Positions 53,162 through 63,069 of a stretch of DNA of 64,000 nt are shown here, in pieces. The notes under the pieces are model-generated. The model was given only the letters and a program-made list of their open reading frames with translations. It searched no databases and was not told the DNA's origin. Each line of letters opens with the position of its first letter. Within the stretch, counting starts at the first letter, position 1. The stretch is taken from the NCBI RefSeq assembly GCF_015602705.1, contig NZ_CP059081.1:2675702-2739701 (forward strand), written 5' to 3'. Source of the DNA: Acinetobacter lwoffii. Lineage in GTDB: Bacteria; Pseudomonadota; Gammaproteobacteria; Pseudomonadales; Moraxellaceae. The position numbers were made by a program, and so were the translations under genes.

Positions 53162-54562
53162 ATGAATGCTTTAGAAAAAGCACACTTAATTAAAGAACTA
53201 CATGGACTGGCGCAGCAACTGGAGCATAAAGTCCTGCCTTTCTATGAAATTGCCCGTTCTAAAAAAAGGATACGCGATATTTTTAATCTGTGTGATGAGC
53301 CTATTTTCAAAACCCAGATTTCAGCATTTAAAGCCCGCACTCAGCCTGAACTTGTCGCCTACCAATTTTCTGCTAACACGTCTTATCATCTAAGCTTCCG
53401 TGGCTATTTCAATGAAATTGTACTACTTGAAAAAGCGCTACATGCCCATCCGGAATCAGGCTGGGCTGTGTTACATCATCCCGAGCATGGCTGGCAAATC
53501 TGGCTGCTTCCGGCTCCGCAAGGCCTCACCCTGCACAGTCAATGGGATGAACTGCAACATTGTTATCGCTGGCTGTTGCAACAACAGCAGCGGTCTGCTT
53601 GCCTGAAACAGGATCCGCCCTTGCTGGTCGTACCTGCTTTATCCCTGAACGAAGCTGAGACCAGCTTAAATGCTGCAGCAACCACCAAATATCATCGGGG
53701 ACAGCCGAGAGCAACAATTCGTGCGCTGGAACTCAGTCGCTCAGATGAGCGTCCTATGCAGACACAGGCTGAACTTGAGGCAACAGATCCTCAGCTCAAA
53801 GATGAAATAACAGTTCCACCGGAACAGATCATGCCCTCTAAACCGGTTGAATTTCCTGTAGAGATCCAGTTAGGCGAACTGAGCGCTCATGTTCGTTCTT
53901 TAGGTTTAGAAGATGCCAATATCCAGCGGCTCTGTGCTTTAGAACTGGGGACCGATCTCGAACATCCAGTTTATCTGGATATCGCACTGTATTATGCAGC
54001 AGAAGATAACTGGCAGGCACGCCAGGTCTATCTGGTTGAACAGCTGAATCTGCAAGGTCAGTTTGTTAAATATCTGATGCTCTTAGGGGTACCGAGTCAG
54101 TTGCAGGCCCACTATTGTATTAACCATTGGCTCGGCCAGCATCAACGCCAAGCGGCTGCAATTAAATCACTGGCCTGGTCTGCTTTAAGCGACAATTTCA
54201 TGCAACTGGAATCCTTTGCAAAGGCTTACGTGCAACAAGCTGAAACAGTCTGGACCCAGCCAGATTACTACCCGTTTATACCAGCGCATTTCATCCAGAA
54301 GCAGAAATTTATCTCATTTGAAGAAGCCACTGCTGATTTTTCTACCCCTATGCTCTTGCTACAGGAACATCAAAAAAATCGAGTGATTCATGGTGAAAAA
54401 CGCCTCTCGCTTGCACAGGATGAACTGGCCTATCCACACCTCTTGCTGCAACGTGACAAAGGGCTCAATTGGCAGAATATTCACAATATTATTTTAACAA
54501 TGCCACAACCCATCCAGGTACTGGATCTTTATCGGGAAATTCAGTCTCAAATGATTGAATAA
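53162..54562 (+). CDS. unknown 466-residue protein, possible ParB/Srx-like C-terminal part
   Basis: A cytoplasmic, Gln- and Leu-rich protein with a basic, helical start (MNALEKAHLIKELHGLAQQ, then ARSKKRIRDIFNLC). A low-complexity acidic linker lies in the middle (~175-240). The C-terminal 70 residues contain PMLLLQEHQKNRVIHGEKRL, which reminds me of the ParB/sulfiredoxin-type pattern with VIHGEKRL at about 408-415; this is weak and only a suggestion. No other domain recognised. It is separated from the small gene upstream by 10 bases. Confidence 0.6.
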   Translation: MNALEKAHLIKELHGLAQQLEHKVLPFYEIARSKKRIRDIFNLCDEPIFKTQISAFKARTQPELVAYQFSANTSYHLSFRGYFNEIVLLEKALHAHPESGWAVLHHPEHGWQIWLLPAPQGLTLHSQWDELQHCYRWLLQQQQRSACLKQDPPLLVVPALSLNEAETSLNAAATTKYHRGQPRATIRALELSRSDERPMQTQAELEATDPQLKDEITVPPEQIMPSKPVEFPVEIQLGELSAHVRSLGLEDANIQRLCALELGTDLEHPVYLDIALYYAAEDNWQARQVYLVEQLNLQGQFVKYLMLLGVPSQLQAHYCINHWLGQHQRQAAAIKSLAWSALSDNFMQLESFAKAYVQQAETVWTQPDYYPFIPAHFIQKQKFISFEEATADFSTPMLLLQEHQKNRVIHGEKRLSLAQDELAYPHLLLQRDKGLNWQNIHNIILTMPQPIQVLDLYREIQSQMIE

Positions 54563-54655
54563 TTGCTGTTATTTTGTAGCTTTAACTTGCTTTCTAAGGC
54601 CATTTTTTAGAACACTACAACTAACCTATAAGAATACAAGAGCAACAAATACCTC

Positions 54656-55765
54656 ATGCAAATAAACAGGATTACTCAAATCTTACTGCTTTCTTTAGGC
54701 TTAGGAATGAGCGCTAGCATGTCTTGGGCAGACTCAATAACAGATGTGCCTGACAGCCCAACAAATACAGAGTCAAGCCCATCAGGATTACTGGATCAGA
54801 TTCCGCGTTTGATTGATGCGACACCCACCGTGTTACCAGAACAATCGAATGTCGCAATCGTACCCAGCACGCAAGAAACCGAGCACTTGTCCTGGACGGA
54901 TCGGCAGCAAAAACAGGTTCGGGAATGGGCAGATCGTACTGCACATAAAATTGATAACTGGTTTGGGGAAACCAATCCGGATCAACCAGCTGCAGCCACA
55001 CTACGGATTATTTTAGATAATCGCTGGGATGAACATGAGGACTATGAGATCAAGCCCCGAATTCGTGGCAAGATCAAACTTCCAACTCTGGAGAAAAAAC
55101 TGAGTCTGGTTTTTGGTGATGACAGCCTGGATAACGAATTAGACAACAATGTCGCGATTACCAATGAAAATCCCGCCACTGCCGGAGATAAACATCTGGA
55201 TAGTAAACGCGCACGAGAAGATAACAGCTCTTTTGCTTTACGCTGGTCAGAATGGTCTGACAGGCTGCCCTTCGAGAGCGATCTTGATCTGGGTTTACGC
55301 TCTGGGGATGATATTTATCTGCGGGTTAAGGCCAGCAAGGACTGGACCCTTGAAAATGACTACTCCTTTCATGCCGAACAGATTTATCGCTATGGCACCC
55401 AAAGTGAAAACTATTTGCGTACCAACCTGGAATTGACCCACGCCCGCCCCAATCAGGCCTTTCTCTCCAATCAGCTCAGCCTGACTTATGCAGATGATCA
55501 AGATGACGATCTGACCTGGGACAACTATACTTTTAGACAGCACCAATTTTTTCACAATAACCGTTTCAGCTACGGGATTTATACCGGAGGTTATCTGAAT
55601 GACAAGGATCTGCGTCTCAACCGCTGGGGTCCCTATGTGTCCTGGAGACAACCTTTTTTACGTGAATGGTTTTTTGTCCAGACCGATCTGAACTATCTGA
55701 ATGATCATCGCGAGGATCGTGACCACTATGTCGGGGCTTTGGTACGTCTAGAAGCCTTGTTTTAA
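54656..55765 (+). CDS. predicted outer-membrane beta-barrel protein, unknown
   Basis: A 369-residue exported protein. Signal peptide MQINRITQILLLSLGLGMSA, cleaved near SWA. The first ~100 mature residues are a polar linker with a helical segment (DRQQKQVREWADRTAH). From about residue 115 alternating strands appear (TLRIILDNRWDEHEDYEI, SSFALRWSEWSD, YLRVKASKDWTLENDYSF), ending in a terminal Phe preceded by strand residues (VGALVRLEALF), the usual sign of a beta-barrel assembly signal. Family not recognised. It follows the 466-residue gene by 93 bases. Confidence 0.65.
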   Translation: MQINRITQILLLSLGLGMSASMSWADSITDVPDSPTNTESSPSGLLDQIPRLIDATPTVLPEQSNVAIVPSTQETEHLSWTDRQQKQVREWADRTAHKIDNWFGETNPDQPAAATLRIILDNRWDEHEDYEIKPRIRGKIKLPTLEKKLSLVFGDDSLDNELDNNVAITNENPATAGDKHLDSKRAREDNSSFALRWSEWSDRLPFESDLDLGLRSGDDIYLRVKASKDWTLENDYSFHAEQIYRYGTQSENYLRTNLELTHARPNQAFLSNQLSLTYADDQDDDLTWDNYTFRQHQFFHNNRFSYGIYTGGYLNDKDLRLNRWGPYVSWRQPFLREWFFVQTDLNYLNDHREDRDHYVGALVRLEALF

Positions 55766-55819
55766 ACCCAAACGCAATAAAGATATAAAAAATCCCTCCG
55801 GAGAGGTAATGCTGATCAG

Positions 55820-55852
55820 TTAAGGAGTTTAGAAATAAACTCCTTAATTTTT
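55820..55852 (+). terminator. terminator after the barrel protein gene
   Basis: Perfect 12-base stem TTAAGGAGTTTA / TAAACTCCTTAA with a 4-base loop, then TTTTT. Confidence 0.82.
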
Positions 55853-56097
55853 AGTAGAGTCTTATTGTTTTAAATCAAAATTCTGCAGCTCATTTTTTAC
55901 TTTGGTTTCGCCCAAATGAGAAGCGAAGCTTCGCAAGGAAGGCATCTTGCGGAGTAATACTCCTCATCCGCAAAACTCGTCAGCCACTATCAACTAGCAA
56001 ATTTATCGTAGAAACAATCATTTTTTAATGTAGTCCGGCCTCAAACAGTTGTGGATGACTTTCCCACATATCAACTACAGTCATGAATTTAAAAAGA
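55853..56097. other. intergenic stretch with a GAAGCTTC palindrome
   Basis: No gene seen. GCGAAGCTTCGC (55924-55935) is a perfect 12-base palindrome, set inside a more GC-rich block (about 55900-55975) than the surrounding DNA. It may be a short dispersed repeat or a gene remnant; the sequence does not support a reading frame. Confidence 0.4.
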
Positions 56098-56132
56098 AAA
56101 TGCCAGTCAATTTCTTAACTGACTGGCATTAC
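56098..56132 (-). terminator. htpG terminator
   Basis: Stem TGCCAGTCA / TGACTGGCA with a 10-base loop; on the minus strand it is followed by TTTTCTTTTT. Confidence 0.78.
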
Positions 56133-56162
56133 TCCGAAAAGGGATTTTTTATAGCTGTACCA

Positions 56163-58082
56163 TTAAGCCAGCAGCAAGCTATTAATACGCTTCACATATT
56201 CAGCAGGATTTTCCGGTAATCCACCTTCTGCAATCACTGCCTGGTCAAAAATCACATTGGCCAGATCATCAAACTGCGCTGCCCCATCCAGTTTTTTCAC
56301 CAACGGATGTTCCGGGTTAATTTCCAGAATCGGCTTGATATCCGGCACAGGTTGACCTGCATCTTTCAGCATACGAATCAACTGCGGAGACAACTCGCCT
56401 TCCCCCGTCACCAGACAAGCCGGAGAATCGACCAGACGCGTCGTCACACGCACTTCCTTAGTCTTGTCTTTCAGTGAATCCGTCAGTTTATCCACCACAG
56501 GTTTAAACTCTAATGCAGCGGCTTCAAGTGCTTTTTTCTCCTCGGCATCCTGAAGGTCACCTAAGTCCACTGCACCCTTAGACACATTTTGCAACGGCGT
56601 ACCATCGAACTCATTCACAAAGTTCATCGCCCATTCATCCACGCGTTCAGTCATCAATAGAACTTCAATGCCTTTTTTCTTGAACAGTTCCAGCTGTGGT
56701 GAATTTTTCGCAGCATTCAGGCTATCTGCAGTCACATAATAGATGGCTTTCTGGCCCTCTTGCATACGTGCTTTATAGGCTGCCAATGAAGTGTTGACCT
56801 CATCATTATTCGATGTTGCATAACGCAACAGCTTCAGGATACGTTCACGGTTACTAAAATCTTCACCCAAACCTTCTTTCAATACTGAAGCAAATTCCTG
56901 ATAGAAAGTCTTGAAGTTCTGCTGGTCTTTTTCATCTTCAGATTTGGCCAGATTATCCAGAATGGTCAGGATACGGCGAGTGTTACCTTCACGAATGGTT
57001 TTGACATCACGGCTTTCTTGCAGTAATTCACGACTGACATTCAATGGCAAATCGGCACTGTCCACTACCCCTTGCACAAAGCGCAGGTAGTTTGGAATCA
57101 GGTTATCCGCATCATCCATAATGAATACGCGTTTTACATACAGCTTGATGCCCGCTTTAGATTCACGGGTGAAAATATCCTGAGGTGCTTTGCTTGGAAT
57201 ATACAATAACTGGGTATATTCAGTGCTGCCTTCGACGCGGTTATGCGCCCAGGCCAATGGTGCTGCAAAGTCATGGCTTAAGTTTTTGTAGAACTCGACA
57301 TACTGCTCTTCAGAAATCTCAGACTTGTTACGAGTCCATAAAGCGCTGGCCGAGTTAATCGCTTCCCATTCATCGGTCTTGACATACTGACCACCTTTTG
57401 GAGTTTCACCTTCAGCCGCTTCTTCTTCCTGCCAGACTTCTTTCTGCATCTGGATTGGCAAGCTAATATGATCTGAATATTTATTGATAATCTGCTTCAC
57501 TTTATAGCTTTGCAGATAGTCCAGTGCGTCTTCACGCAGATGCAGGATAATATCAGTACCACGGCCTTGTTTGCTGATCTGTTCAACTTCGAACTCACCG
57601 GTTCCGCCACTAATCCAGCGTACGCCTTCAGAGACATCTGTGCCGGCACGACGCGATTCTACCGTAATCTTGTCAGCCACAATAAAGCCGGAATAGAAAC
57701 CGACACCAAACTGACCAATCAATTGAGCATCGGCTTTTTGATCACCCGTCAGTTTAGACATAAAGTCTTTGGTGCCTGATTTGGCAATAGTCCCTAAATT
57801 ATCAATAGCTTCTTGTTCGCTTAAGCCGATCCCGTTGTCTGAAATGGTAATGGTTTTATTGTCTGCATCCAGACTGACACGAACGCGCAGATCAGGATCA
57901 TTTTCATAAAATTCGGGATGGTTAATCCCTTCAAAACGTAATTTGTCACATGCATCTGAGGCATTCGAGATCAATTCGCGTAGGAAAATTTCAGGGTTTG
58001 AATAAAGCGAATGGGTCACGAGATGTAGTAACTGAGCCACTTCAGCCTGGAAACTATGTTTTTGTGCGCTAGACTCGCTCAT
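56163..58082 (-). CDS. htpG: molecular chaperone HtpG (Hsp90)
   Basis: Cytoplasmic ATP-dependent chaperone. The N-terminal GHKL ATPase shows [37 protein letters not shown] (in pieces) and [15 protein letters not shown]; the middle and C-terminal dimerisation domains follow. Length 639 is normal. ATG 58082 has a strong AAGGAG site 6 bases upstream. Single gene with its own terminator. No heat-shock promoter could be fixed with certainty. Confidence 0.98.
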   Translation of the reverse strand: MSESSAQKHSFQAEVAQLLHLVTHSLYSNPEIFLRELISNASDACDKLRFEGINHPEFYENDPDLRVRVSLDADNKTITISDNGIGLSEQEAIDNLGTIAKSGTKDFMSKLTGDQKADAQLIGQFGVGFYSGFIVADKITVESRRAGTDVSEGVRWISGGTGEFEVEQISKQGRGTDIILHLREDALDYLQSYKVKQIINKYSDHISLPIQMQKEVWQEEEAAEGETPKGGQYVKTDEWEAINSASALWTRNKSEISEEQYVEFYKNLSHDFAAPLAWAHNRVEGSTEYTQLLYIPSKAPQDIFTRESKAGIKLYVKRVFIMDDADNLIPNYLRFVQGVVDSADLPLNVSRELLQESRDVKTIREGNTRRILTILDNLAKSEDEKDQQNFKTFYQEFASVLKEGLGEDFSNRERILKLLRYATSNNDEVNTSLAAYKARMQEGQKAIYYVTADSLNAAKNSPQLELFKKKGIEVLLMTERVDEWAMNFVNEFDGTPLQNVSKGAVDLGDLQDAEEKKALEAAALEFKPVVDKLTDSLKDKTKEVRVTTRLVDSPACLVTGEGELSPQLIRMLKDAGQPVPDIKPILEINPEHPLVKKLDGAAQFDDLANVIFDQAVIAEGGLPENPAEYVKRINSLLLA

Positions 58083-58245
58083 TAATCACTCCTTTTATTT
58101 TAAATACAGGTCAATACTGTTGCCTATATGAATGGAGTGAGTTACTAAATTTTCAATAGCCAGTTGGATATTTTTTCTCAAGATATTTTATAAAGGATCG
58201 CTTGATCTAAAATGGCTTGCATTTGTAAAGGCTTAAGTTTAAGCC

Positions 58246-58590
58246 TTAATAAGGCCCAAGCTTATAAATACGTTGAAATTGCAGGTCTATTTGCTGCTGG
58301 CGCATATTATAGACCTGACTCAAACAAGACACAGATTCCTGACAGCGGTCACGGAACTGTAGCCATTTCACCTGATCGCGCTGGATCACCGAACGGGTTC
58401 CCATAGGCACCATACGGCGTAAAATATGATAGCTGGTACTCATCTTGACATCGGCATCATTGAGCAGACGATGTTCACAAATCGCTTTCTCTGTCACGGT
58501 TTCAGCTTTCTGACAATCAAAACTTGCCGCATAGGCAGACCCTGCCAGCAGGGTGAAGAAGATCACAATACCTTGGCTTAAAAACTTCAT
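58246..58590 (-). CDS. LprI-like (DUF1311) secreted protein
   Basis: A 114-residue exported protein with signal peptide MKFLSQGIVIFFTLLAGSAYA. The mature part starts ASFDCQKAETVTEKAICEH, the typical start of lysozyme-inhibitor LprI-like domains, with four cysteines placed for two disulfides (Cys26, Cys38, CQESVSC). Lysozyme inhibition is known for one mycobacterial member only and cannot be claimed here. AAGGA lies 9 bases before ATG 58590. Confidence 0.75.
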   Translation of the reverse strand: MKFLSQGIVIFFTLLAGSAYAASFDCQKAETVTEKAICEHRLLNDADVKMSTSYHILRRMVPMGTRSVIQRDQVKWLQFRDRCQESVSCLSQVYNMRQQQIDLQFQRIYKLGPY

Positions 58591-58715
58591 GCTGATCTTC
58601 CTTATTATTCAATTATTAAGTCGTATTCAATTAATATTTACTTTATTCGTTTTAATATAGTTGAACATTGCCGATCTGCTCAATTTCAATAAGTTATAAA
58701 TCGTTGTTATTTTGA

Positions 58716-58746
58716 AAAAAAAGCCTCATTTAAGATGAGGCTTTTT
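58716..58746. terminator. terminator of the OmpW-family gene
   Basis: Stem AAAAAAGCCTCAT / ATGAGGCTTTTTT with a 5-base loop, just downstream of the OmpW-family stop on the minus strand. Confidence 0.9.
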
Positions 58747-58765
58747 TGTTGATTAAGGTTAGAAT

Positions 58766-59356
58766 TTAGAACTTGTAGCTATAACCGATCGTGTAAACCC
58801 AAGGATCAATATTCAAGTCGAATTTAGTATTATCAGCATCATCTAAAGTCACTTCAGGACTCAAATCTGCATAGCGCACGTCAGCAAATACTCCCCAGTT
58901 TTTGGCATCGGCTGGCTGATAATTAAAGCCAACCTGACCTGCCAAACCAAATTCCTCTTTCACATCTTTAGCCAGACCTTCTTCATCCCAAGCAATAAAA
59001 GCTGTGCCACCTACACCAATATATGGCGTAAAACGTGTTGCATTTTTAAAGTTATATTTAGCGGTAATTGTGGGTGGAAGATGCTTAATCTTGGCAATTT
59101 TCCCTAGACCCTGAGCAGAAATGTCGTGATTAAATGGCGTAGCTAATAAAAGTTCTGCAGAGATATTGTCATTAAAAAAGTATTCAACCGATGGCGTAAA
59201 ACCATATTCTTGATCCGCTTCTACGACTAAACCTGGTGCAATTTCAGTGTCACTTGATGGTGCTAAAGAACTGGCACCAACTTTCACCTGCCATTGACCT
59301 GCCATCGCAGATGCAGAAAGACCGATTAATGCAATTAGAGCAGCTTGCTTTAACAT
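58766..59356 (-). CDS. OmpW-family outer membrane protein
   Basis: An eight-stranded beta-barrel of the OmpW family, a small channel for hydrophobic compounds. Signal peptide MLKQAALIALIGLSASAMA, then GQWQVKVGASSLAPS, the usual OmpW opening. YGFTPSVEYFFNDNISAELL, LPPTITAKYNF and the terminal TIGYSYKF (final Phe) fit. GTG 59371 is open upstream, but ATG 59356 gives the signal peptide and has GGGG 9 bases before it. The closeness to carO/ompW paralogues cannot be judged here. Confidence 0.85.
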   Translation of the reverse strand: MLKQAALIALIGLSASAMAGQWQVKVGASSLAPSSDTEIAPGLVVEADQEYGFTPSVEYFFNDNISAELLLATPFNHDISAQGLGKIAKIKHLPPTITAKYNFKNATRFTPYIGVGGTAFIAWDEEGLAKDVKEEFGLAGQVGFNYQPADAKNWGVFADVRYADLSPEVTLDDADNTKFDLNIDPWVYTIGYSYKF

Positions 59357-59371
59357 TTTAAAATACCCCAC

Positions 59372-59687
59372 AGGAAGAATAATTATTAAGAAAATAAATC
59401 TTAATTAATAATAAACACGAGGGAAAATAATATGCAATAAGGATTATAAAACTAATTTTAAATTATTATTTAAAATATTGATTTAAAAAATAATTTATTT
59501 TAAATTTACTAGATTGGTTGGTTTTAAATACCAAGTATATTAATCAGATAAATATGGCTTTATTCAGAGTAAAATAATCAGGTTTATATTAATTTTTATT
59601 TAAACATATATTTTAAATACATCTTATTATTTATTTTAAATCCAGATGAATCTGCTCCAATAGATATCAGAGCAGATTGAAATTGAC
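59372..59687. other. very AT-rich intergenic region
   Basis: About 315 bases made largely of A/T runs (for example around 59440-59500 and 59580-59640). No gene or clear hairpin seen. It contains the OmpW-family promoter and the 3' end of the antiporter transcript. Confidence 0.5.
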
Positions 59688-61052
59688 TTACAGAACCATG
59701 GCTGCAATCCAGCCAAAAATCATTAACGGAATATTAAAGTGAATGAAGGTTGGAATCACACTATCCTTCATATGATCATGCTGACCATCCATATTCAGAC
59801 CAGAAGTTGGGCCTAAAGTTGAATCCGAAGCTGGAGAACCGGCATCACCCAAAGCTGCTGCAGTTCCGATAATCGCAATGGTCGCCGCAGGGCTAAAACC
59901 GAACTGGATACACAGCGGTACATAGATGATGGCCAGAATGGGAATGGTTGAGAAAGACGAACCAATGCCCAATGTGATCAGCAAACCAATCAACAGCATC
60001 AGGAAGGCAGCCAATGCCTGACTATTACCAATCCAGTTTACTGATGCTTCAACCAAGGTTGGTACCTGATTAGTCGCTTCAATCACCGCGGCAAAGCCTT
60101 GTGCTGCAATCATGATAAAGCCAACTAGCGCCATCATGCGCATACCGGTAATGATCACATCATCCGCTTCTTTCCATTTAAAGATCCCGGCACAACTCAG
60201 GATTGCTACACCGACCAGACCGGCCAGAATCATCGAGTCTGAATAAAGCTGTACCGCCAATGTTGCTATGACTGCAAGGCCGGCCATCCAAATGGTAAAT
60301 TTGGCAATCTGCGGTTTAACCTGCTCAGCCACACCTAATTCAGCGGAAATACTTTGCTGTTCCTGGACATGAATATCTTGATATTGACGTGGTTTGCGAT
60401 AGCTAATAAAGATCGCCACCAATAAGCCCACAAACATACCGAATACTGGAATTGCCATCGCAGATGGAATCTGGTCATAGCTAATTTCAAATCCATATGG
60501 CTTACCAAAAGTATTGATGTTATGACCCAGAATGTCATTCAGGAAGATGGCACCAAAACCGACCGGAATCAGCATATAGGTGCCTACCAGACCAAAGGTC
60601 AGCAAACAGGCAATCAAACGACGGTCGAGCTTTAAGTGGTTAAATACAGCCAATAGTGGCGGAATCAGTACCGGAATAAAGGCAATATGCACGGGAATGA
60701 CGTTCTGCGAGAACACGGCAGCAATGGCGACTGTGAAAAAGATCAGATATTTCACCCGGTTTTGCGCTTTAAAATCGGCCTCACCTTTTAAGGTACTGAT
60801 CATTTTATAAGCCAGCAAATCCGGTAAACCCGAACGCGCTAGAGCCAAAGCAAATGCACCTAAAATACCGTAAGCCAAGGCAATTTTGGCACCACCACCC
60901 AAGCCATTGTTAAACGCGTCCAAGGTTCCCTGCAGGCCCAGACCTGCCAATAAACCACCTGTAACAGCACCAATGACCAGGGCAAAAACCACAGGTACAC
61001 GTGCCAACGAGAGTCCGAACATGACTCCAATAGCAGCAAGAATTGCGAACAT
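59688..61052 (-). CDS. Na+/H+ antiporter family protein (NhaC-like group)
   Basis: Polytopic inner-membrane transporter with about 11-12 helices. An N-terminal Na_H_antiport_2-like part (MFAILAAIGVMFGLSLARVP) precedes the main antiporter domain; the C-terminal part has ATIAIIGTAAALGDAGSPASDSTLGPTSGLN in pieces. The ion exchanged is inferred from the family. The start is uncertain: ATG 61052 fits family starts, while GTG 61115 would add 21 residues. Neither has a good ribosome site. It is on the same strand as the hydrolase upstream, with no terminator between them. Confidence 0.8.
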   Translation of the reverse strand: MFAILAAIGVMFGLSLARVPVVFALVIGAVTGGLLAGLGLQGTLDAFNNGLGGGAKIALAYGILGAFALALARSGLPDLLAYKMISTLKGEADFKAQNRVKYLIFFTVAIAAVFSQNVIPVHIAFIPVLIPPLLAVFNHLKLDRRLIACLLTFGLVGTYMLIPVGFGAIFLNDILGHNINTFGKPYGFEISYDQIPSAMAIPVFGMFVGLLVAIFISYRKPRQYQDIHVQEQQSISAELGVAEQVKPQIAKFTIWMAGLAVIATLAVQLYSDSMILAGLVGVAILSCAGIFKWKEADDVIITGMRMMALVGFIMIAAQGFAAVIEATNQVPTLVEASVNWIGNSQALAAFLMLLIGLLITLGIGSSFSTIPILAIIYVPLCIQFGFSPAATIAIIGTAAALGDAGSPASDSTLGPTSGLNMDGQHDHMKDSVIPTFIHFNIPLMIFGWIAAMVL

Positions 61053-61152
61053 AATGAATCGGAATAGAGAGAAAGCGGCTATTTTATCAGAAAATGCGGA
61101 TAAAAATTCCGCCACTTTTTTCTGGTCGGGTCATGTTTCGCGGAGTGGCCTG

Positions 61153-62034
61153 TCAATGAATGTCAGCAGATTTACGCTGAATAAACTCATCAATCAATTG
61201 AGCCACTTGCTCCGGCTGACTTAGAATCGCCCAGTGATTGGCAGCCAGTTCTACTTTGGAGAAGTCATCCGCCCATTTGGACATCTCATCGACCAGATCT
61301 GGCCCGACAAACTGGTCATATTTCAGCACAATTGCCTGTACCGGACAGATGGCAAAACGCTGCCGTGGTTGAGCTAAGCGTGGCAAAAAATTGGCCCGAT
61401 ACAGGTTCACACCATATTTGCCATCTTTGACAATATGCGGGTTGAGTGGCAGATCATCGTGTCTTTCTAGTTGCTGCACGATCTTGCCCCAACGCTGCGG
61501 ATTAAAAAAATTCCAGGCCAACGGCGCCACTAAAGGCAACTGAAACATCGCGATATACCAAGATTTGCTCATTTGCTTTAAAAATTTTGCTTTGTTTTGC
61601 TGGAACTGTTCACGCATCCAGAAAGCGGCATGATCCAGACATGGCCCAGACAAGGTGCTATAAGACAGAATTCGCCCTTTAAAGCGTGGATCGGTGACAG
61701 ATTCCCAGGACTGAATTGAGCCCCAGTCATGCGCAGCCAGATGAAAAGCTCGATTCGGCAATACCTTATTCACCACCTCTTCCAGATCCTGACTTAAACG
61801 GGCCAAGCGGTAATCGGAGATTTTTTTGGGAATACTGGACTCCCCTGCGCCACGGACATCATAAGTCACCACAAAATAATCCTGACTCAAATGAGCAATG
61901 ACTGGCTCCCAAACTGCTTGATGATCAGGATAGCCATGAACCAGTACCAAGGCTGTTTGTTCGGGTTGTCCATAAGTTTTGACACAGAGACACTGCTGAT
62001 CCGTGGTATCGACCCATTGCACTTGTGTTTCCAT
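61153..62034 (-). CDS. alpha/beta hydrolase (epoxide hydrolase/dehalogenase-like)
   Basis: A 293-residue cytoplasmic alpha/beta hydrolase. The oxyanion motif is VLVHGYPDHQAVWEP; the nucleophile is in AAHDWGSIQSW (Asp in place of Ser, as in epoxide hydrolases and haloalkane dehalogenases); the acid may be in YDQFVGPDLVD, and the base is the His in AANHWAI. The substrate cannot be told. ATG 62034 begins METQVQWVDTT. Same strand as the Na+/H+ antiporter. Confidence 0.82.
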   Translation of the reverse strand: METQVQWVDTTDQQCLCVKTYGQPEQTALVLVHGYPDHQAVWEPVIAHLSQDYFVVTYDVRGAGESSIPKKISDYRLARLSQDLEEVVNKVLPNRAFHLAAHDWGSIQSWESVTDPRFKGRILSYSTLSGPCLDHAAFWMREQFQQNKAKFLKQMSKSWYIAMFQLPLVAPLAWNFFNPQRWGKIVQQLERHDDLPLNPHIVKDGKYGVNLYRANFLPRLAQPRQRFAICPVQAIVLKYDQFVGPDLVDEMSKWADDFSKVELAANHWAILSQPEQVAQLIDEFIQRKSADIH

Positions 62035-62151
62035 CTTTTGATCCTGTTTTTATTATTGACCACTTAGTTTATAAATCGGCATGATTGATCAATGCCAGCG
62101 CATTTTTGTTGCTCTAGTATGCATAATCACAGCCGCAAAAAGAATGTCAGT

Positions 62152-62646
62152 ATGAGCCTATTCCAGAAAATTCAAAAACTGCCTCTGGTTTCAAAATTTA
62201 TTCTGAACCGTTATGCCCCTTATCGTGGTGCAGGCATCGAAATTGATAAGATTGATTTTAATAATTATCATGTTCGGGTCAAAATGCCGCTGACCCGTAA
62301 GAACCAAAATATTGTCGGTGTGCATTTTGGTGGCAGCCTGTATTCGATGGTTGATCCCTTTTATATGTTATTGCTAATGCATCATTTGGGGCCGAAGTAT
62401 CTGGTCTGGGATAAAGGCGCCAGCATTCAGTTTTTGGCACCGGGTCACGGCACAGTGGTGGCGGATATTCGGATTTCTGCTGAAGAAATTACCACGATTA
62501 TCAATCTGGCGGCCGATAATGCGCCAGTGTATCGACATTATCAGCTGAATATTTATGATGAAGCCGGGGTCAGAATTGCTGAGGTAGAGAAAACGGTCTA
62601 TATCCGGCGGAAACAGAGCAAAGGGAAAATTAACGCTCCTAAATAA
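62152..62646 (+). CDS. DUF4442 hotdog-fold protein (possible thioesterase)
   Basis: A 164-residue hotdog-like protein. The pattern includes VKMPLTRKNQNIVGVHFGGSLYSMVDPFYML in pieces (the hotdog helix segment) and LVWDKGASIQFLAPGHGTV. DUF4442 proteins are related to acyl-CoA thioesterases, but activity is unproven. The frame begins at 62092; ATG 62152 (MSLFQKIQK) gives the family start, although its ribosome site is weak. It is divergent from the alpha/beta hydrolase. Confidence 0.75.
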   Translation: MSLFQKIQKLPLVSKFILNRYAPYRGAGIEIDKIDFNNYHVRVKMPLTRKNQNIVGVHFGGSLYSMVDPFYMLLLMHHLGPKYLVWDKGASIQFLAPGHGTVVADIRISAEEITTIINLAADNAPVYRHYQLNIYDEAGVRIAEVEKTVYIRRKQSKGKINAPK

Positions 62647-62650
62647 GATA

Positions 62651-62673
62651 AAAGCGCCACATTGGCGCTTTTA
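62651..62673. terminator. bidirectional terminator
   Basis: Stem AAAAGCGCC / GGCGCTTTT with a 5-base loop between the DUF4442 gene and the convergent lipoprotein gene. Confidence 0.85.
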
Positions 62674-62703
62674 AATCTAGATGAATCTGAAGTAACTTTC
62701 GAC

Positions 62704-63069
62704 TTAACGACGACGGTTATCCTGTTCAATCGCAGCACCGGCACCACCACCGATTGCACCACCAATTGCAGCACCCGCATTACCACCGAAGATGCTTTTA
62801 CCGACTGCTGAACCAACAGCACCACCTACACCACTATAGGTCGCATTACGGTTTGAACCGCCTTGGGATTTACTACCCACTGCCGCACCGGCACCACCAC
62901 CAACAGCTGCACCAACGCCACCGCCGACTTTATTACCGACACCACCACCGACTGCACCACCAAGGGCCGCAGCACCGATCCGTTGCTCATTGGCAGACAT
63001 ACTTTCACAACCCGCCAACATAAAGGTGGAAAGAGTGGCAACTGCCATAACACCCATTAATTTTTTCAT
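62704..63069 (-). CDS. glycine-zipper lipoprotein
   Basis: A 121-residue lipoprotein. Signal peptide with lipobox LAGC (MLAGCES), then two glycine-rich zipper segments (GGAVGGGVGNKVGGGVGAAVG and GGAIGGGAGAAI) that can insert into a membrane, separated by a polar GSKSQGGSNRNATYSG linker. The end is basic (QDNRRR). Similar proteins are SlyB/17 kDa-antigen-like, but the match is loose. A ribosome site AAGG precedes ATG 63069. Open frames on the opposite strand here are only its shadow. Confidence 0.8.
   Translation of the reverse strand: MKKLMGVMAVATLSTFMLAGCESMSANEQRIGAAALGGAVGGGVGNKVGGGVGAAVGGGAGAAVGSKSQGGSNRNATYSGVGGAVGSAVGKSIFGGNAGAAIGGAIGGGAGAAIEQDNRRR

Noticed and set aside
62754..63023. 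Plus-strand His/Arg-rich frame of 89 residues
   Set aside because: Antisense shadow of the glycine-zipper lipoprotein; His repeats come from the Gly/Ala codons on the other strand.
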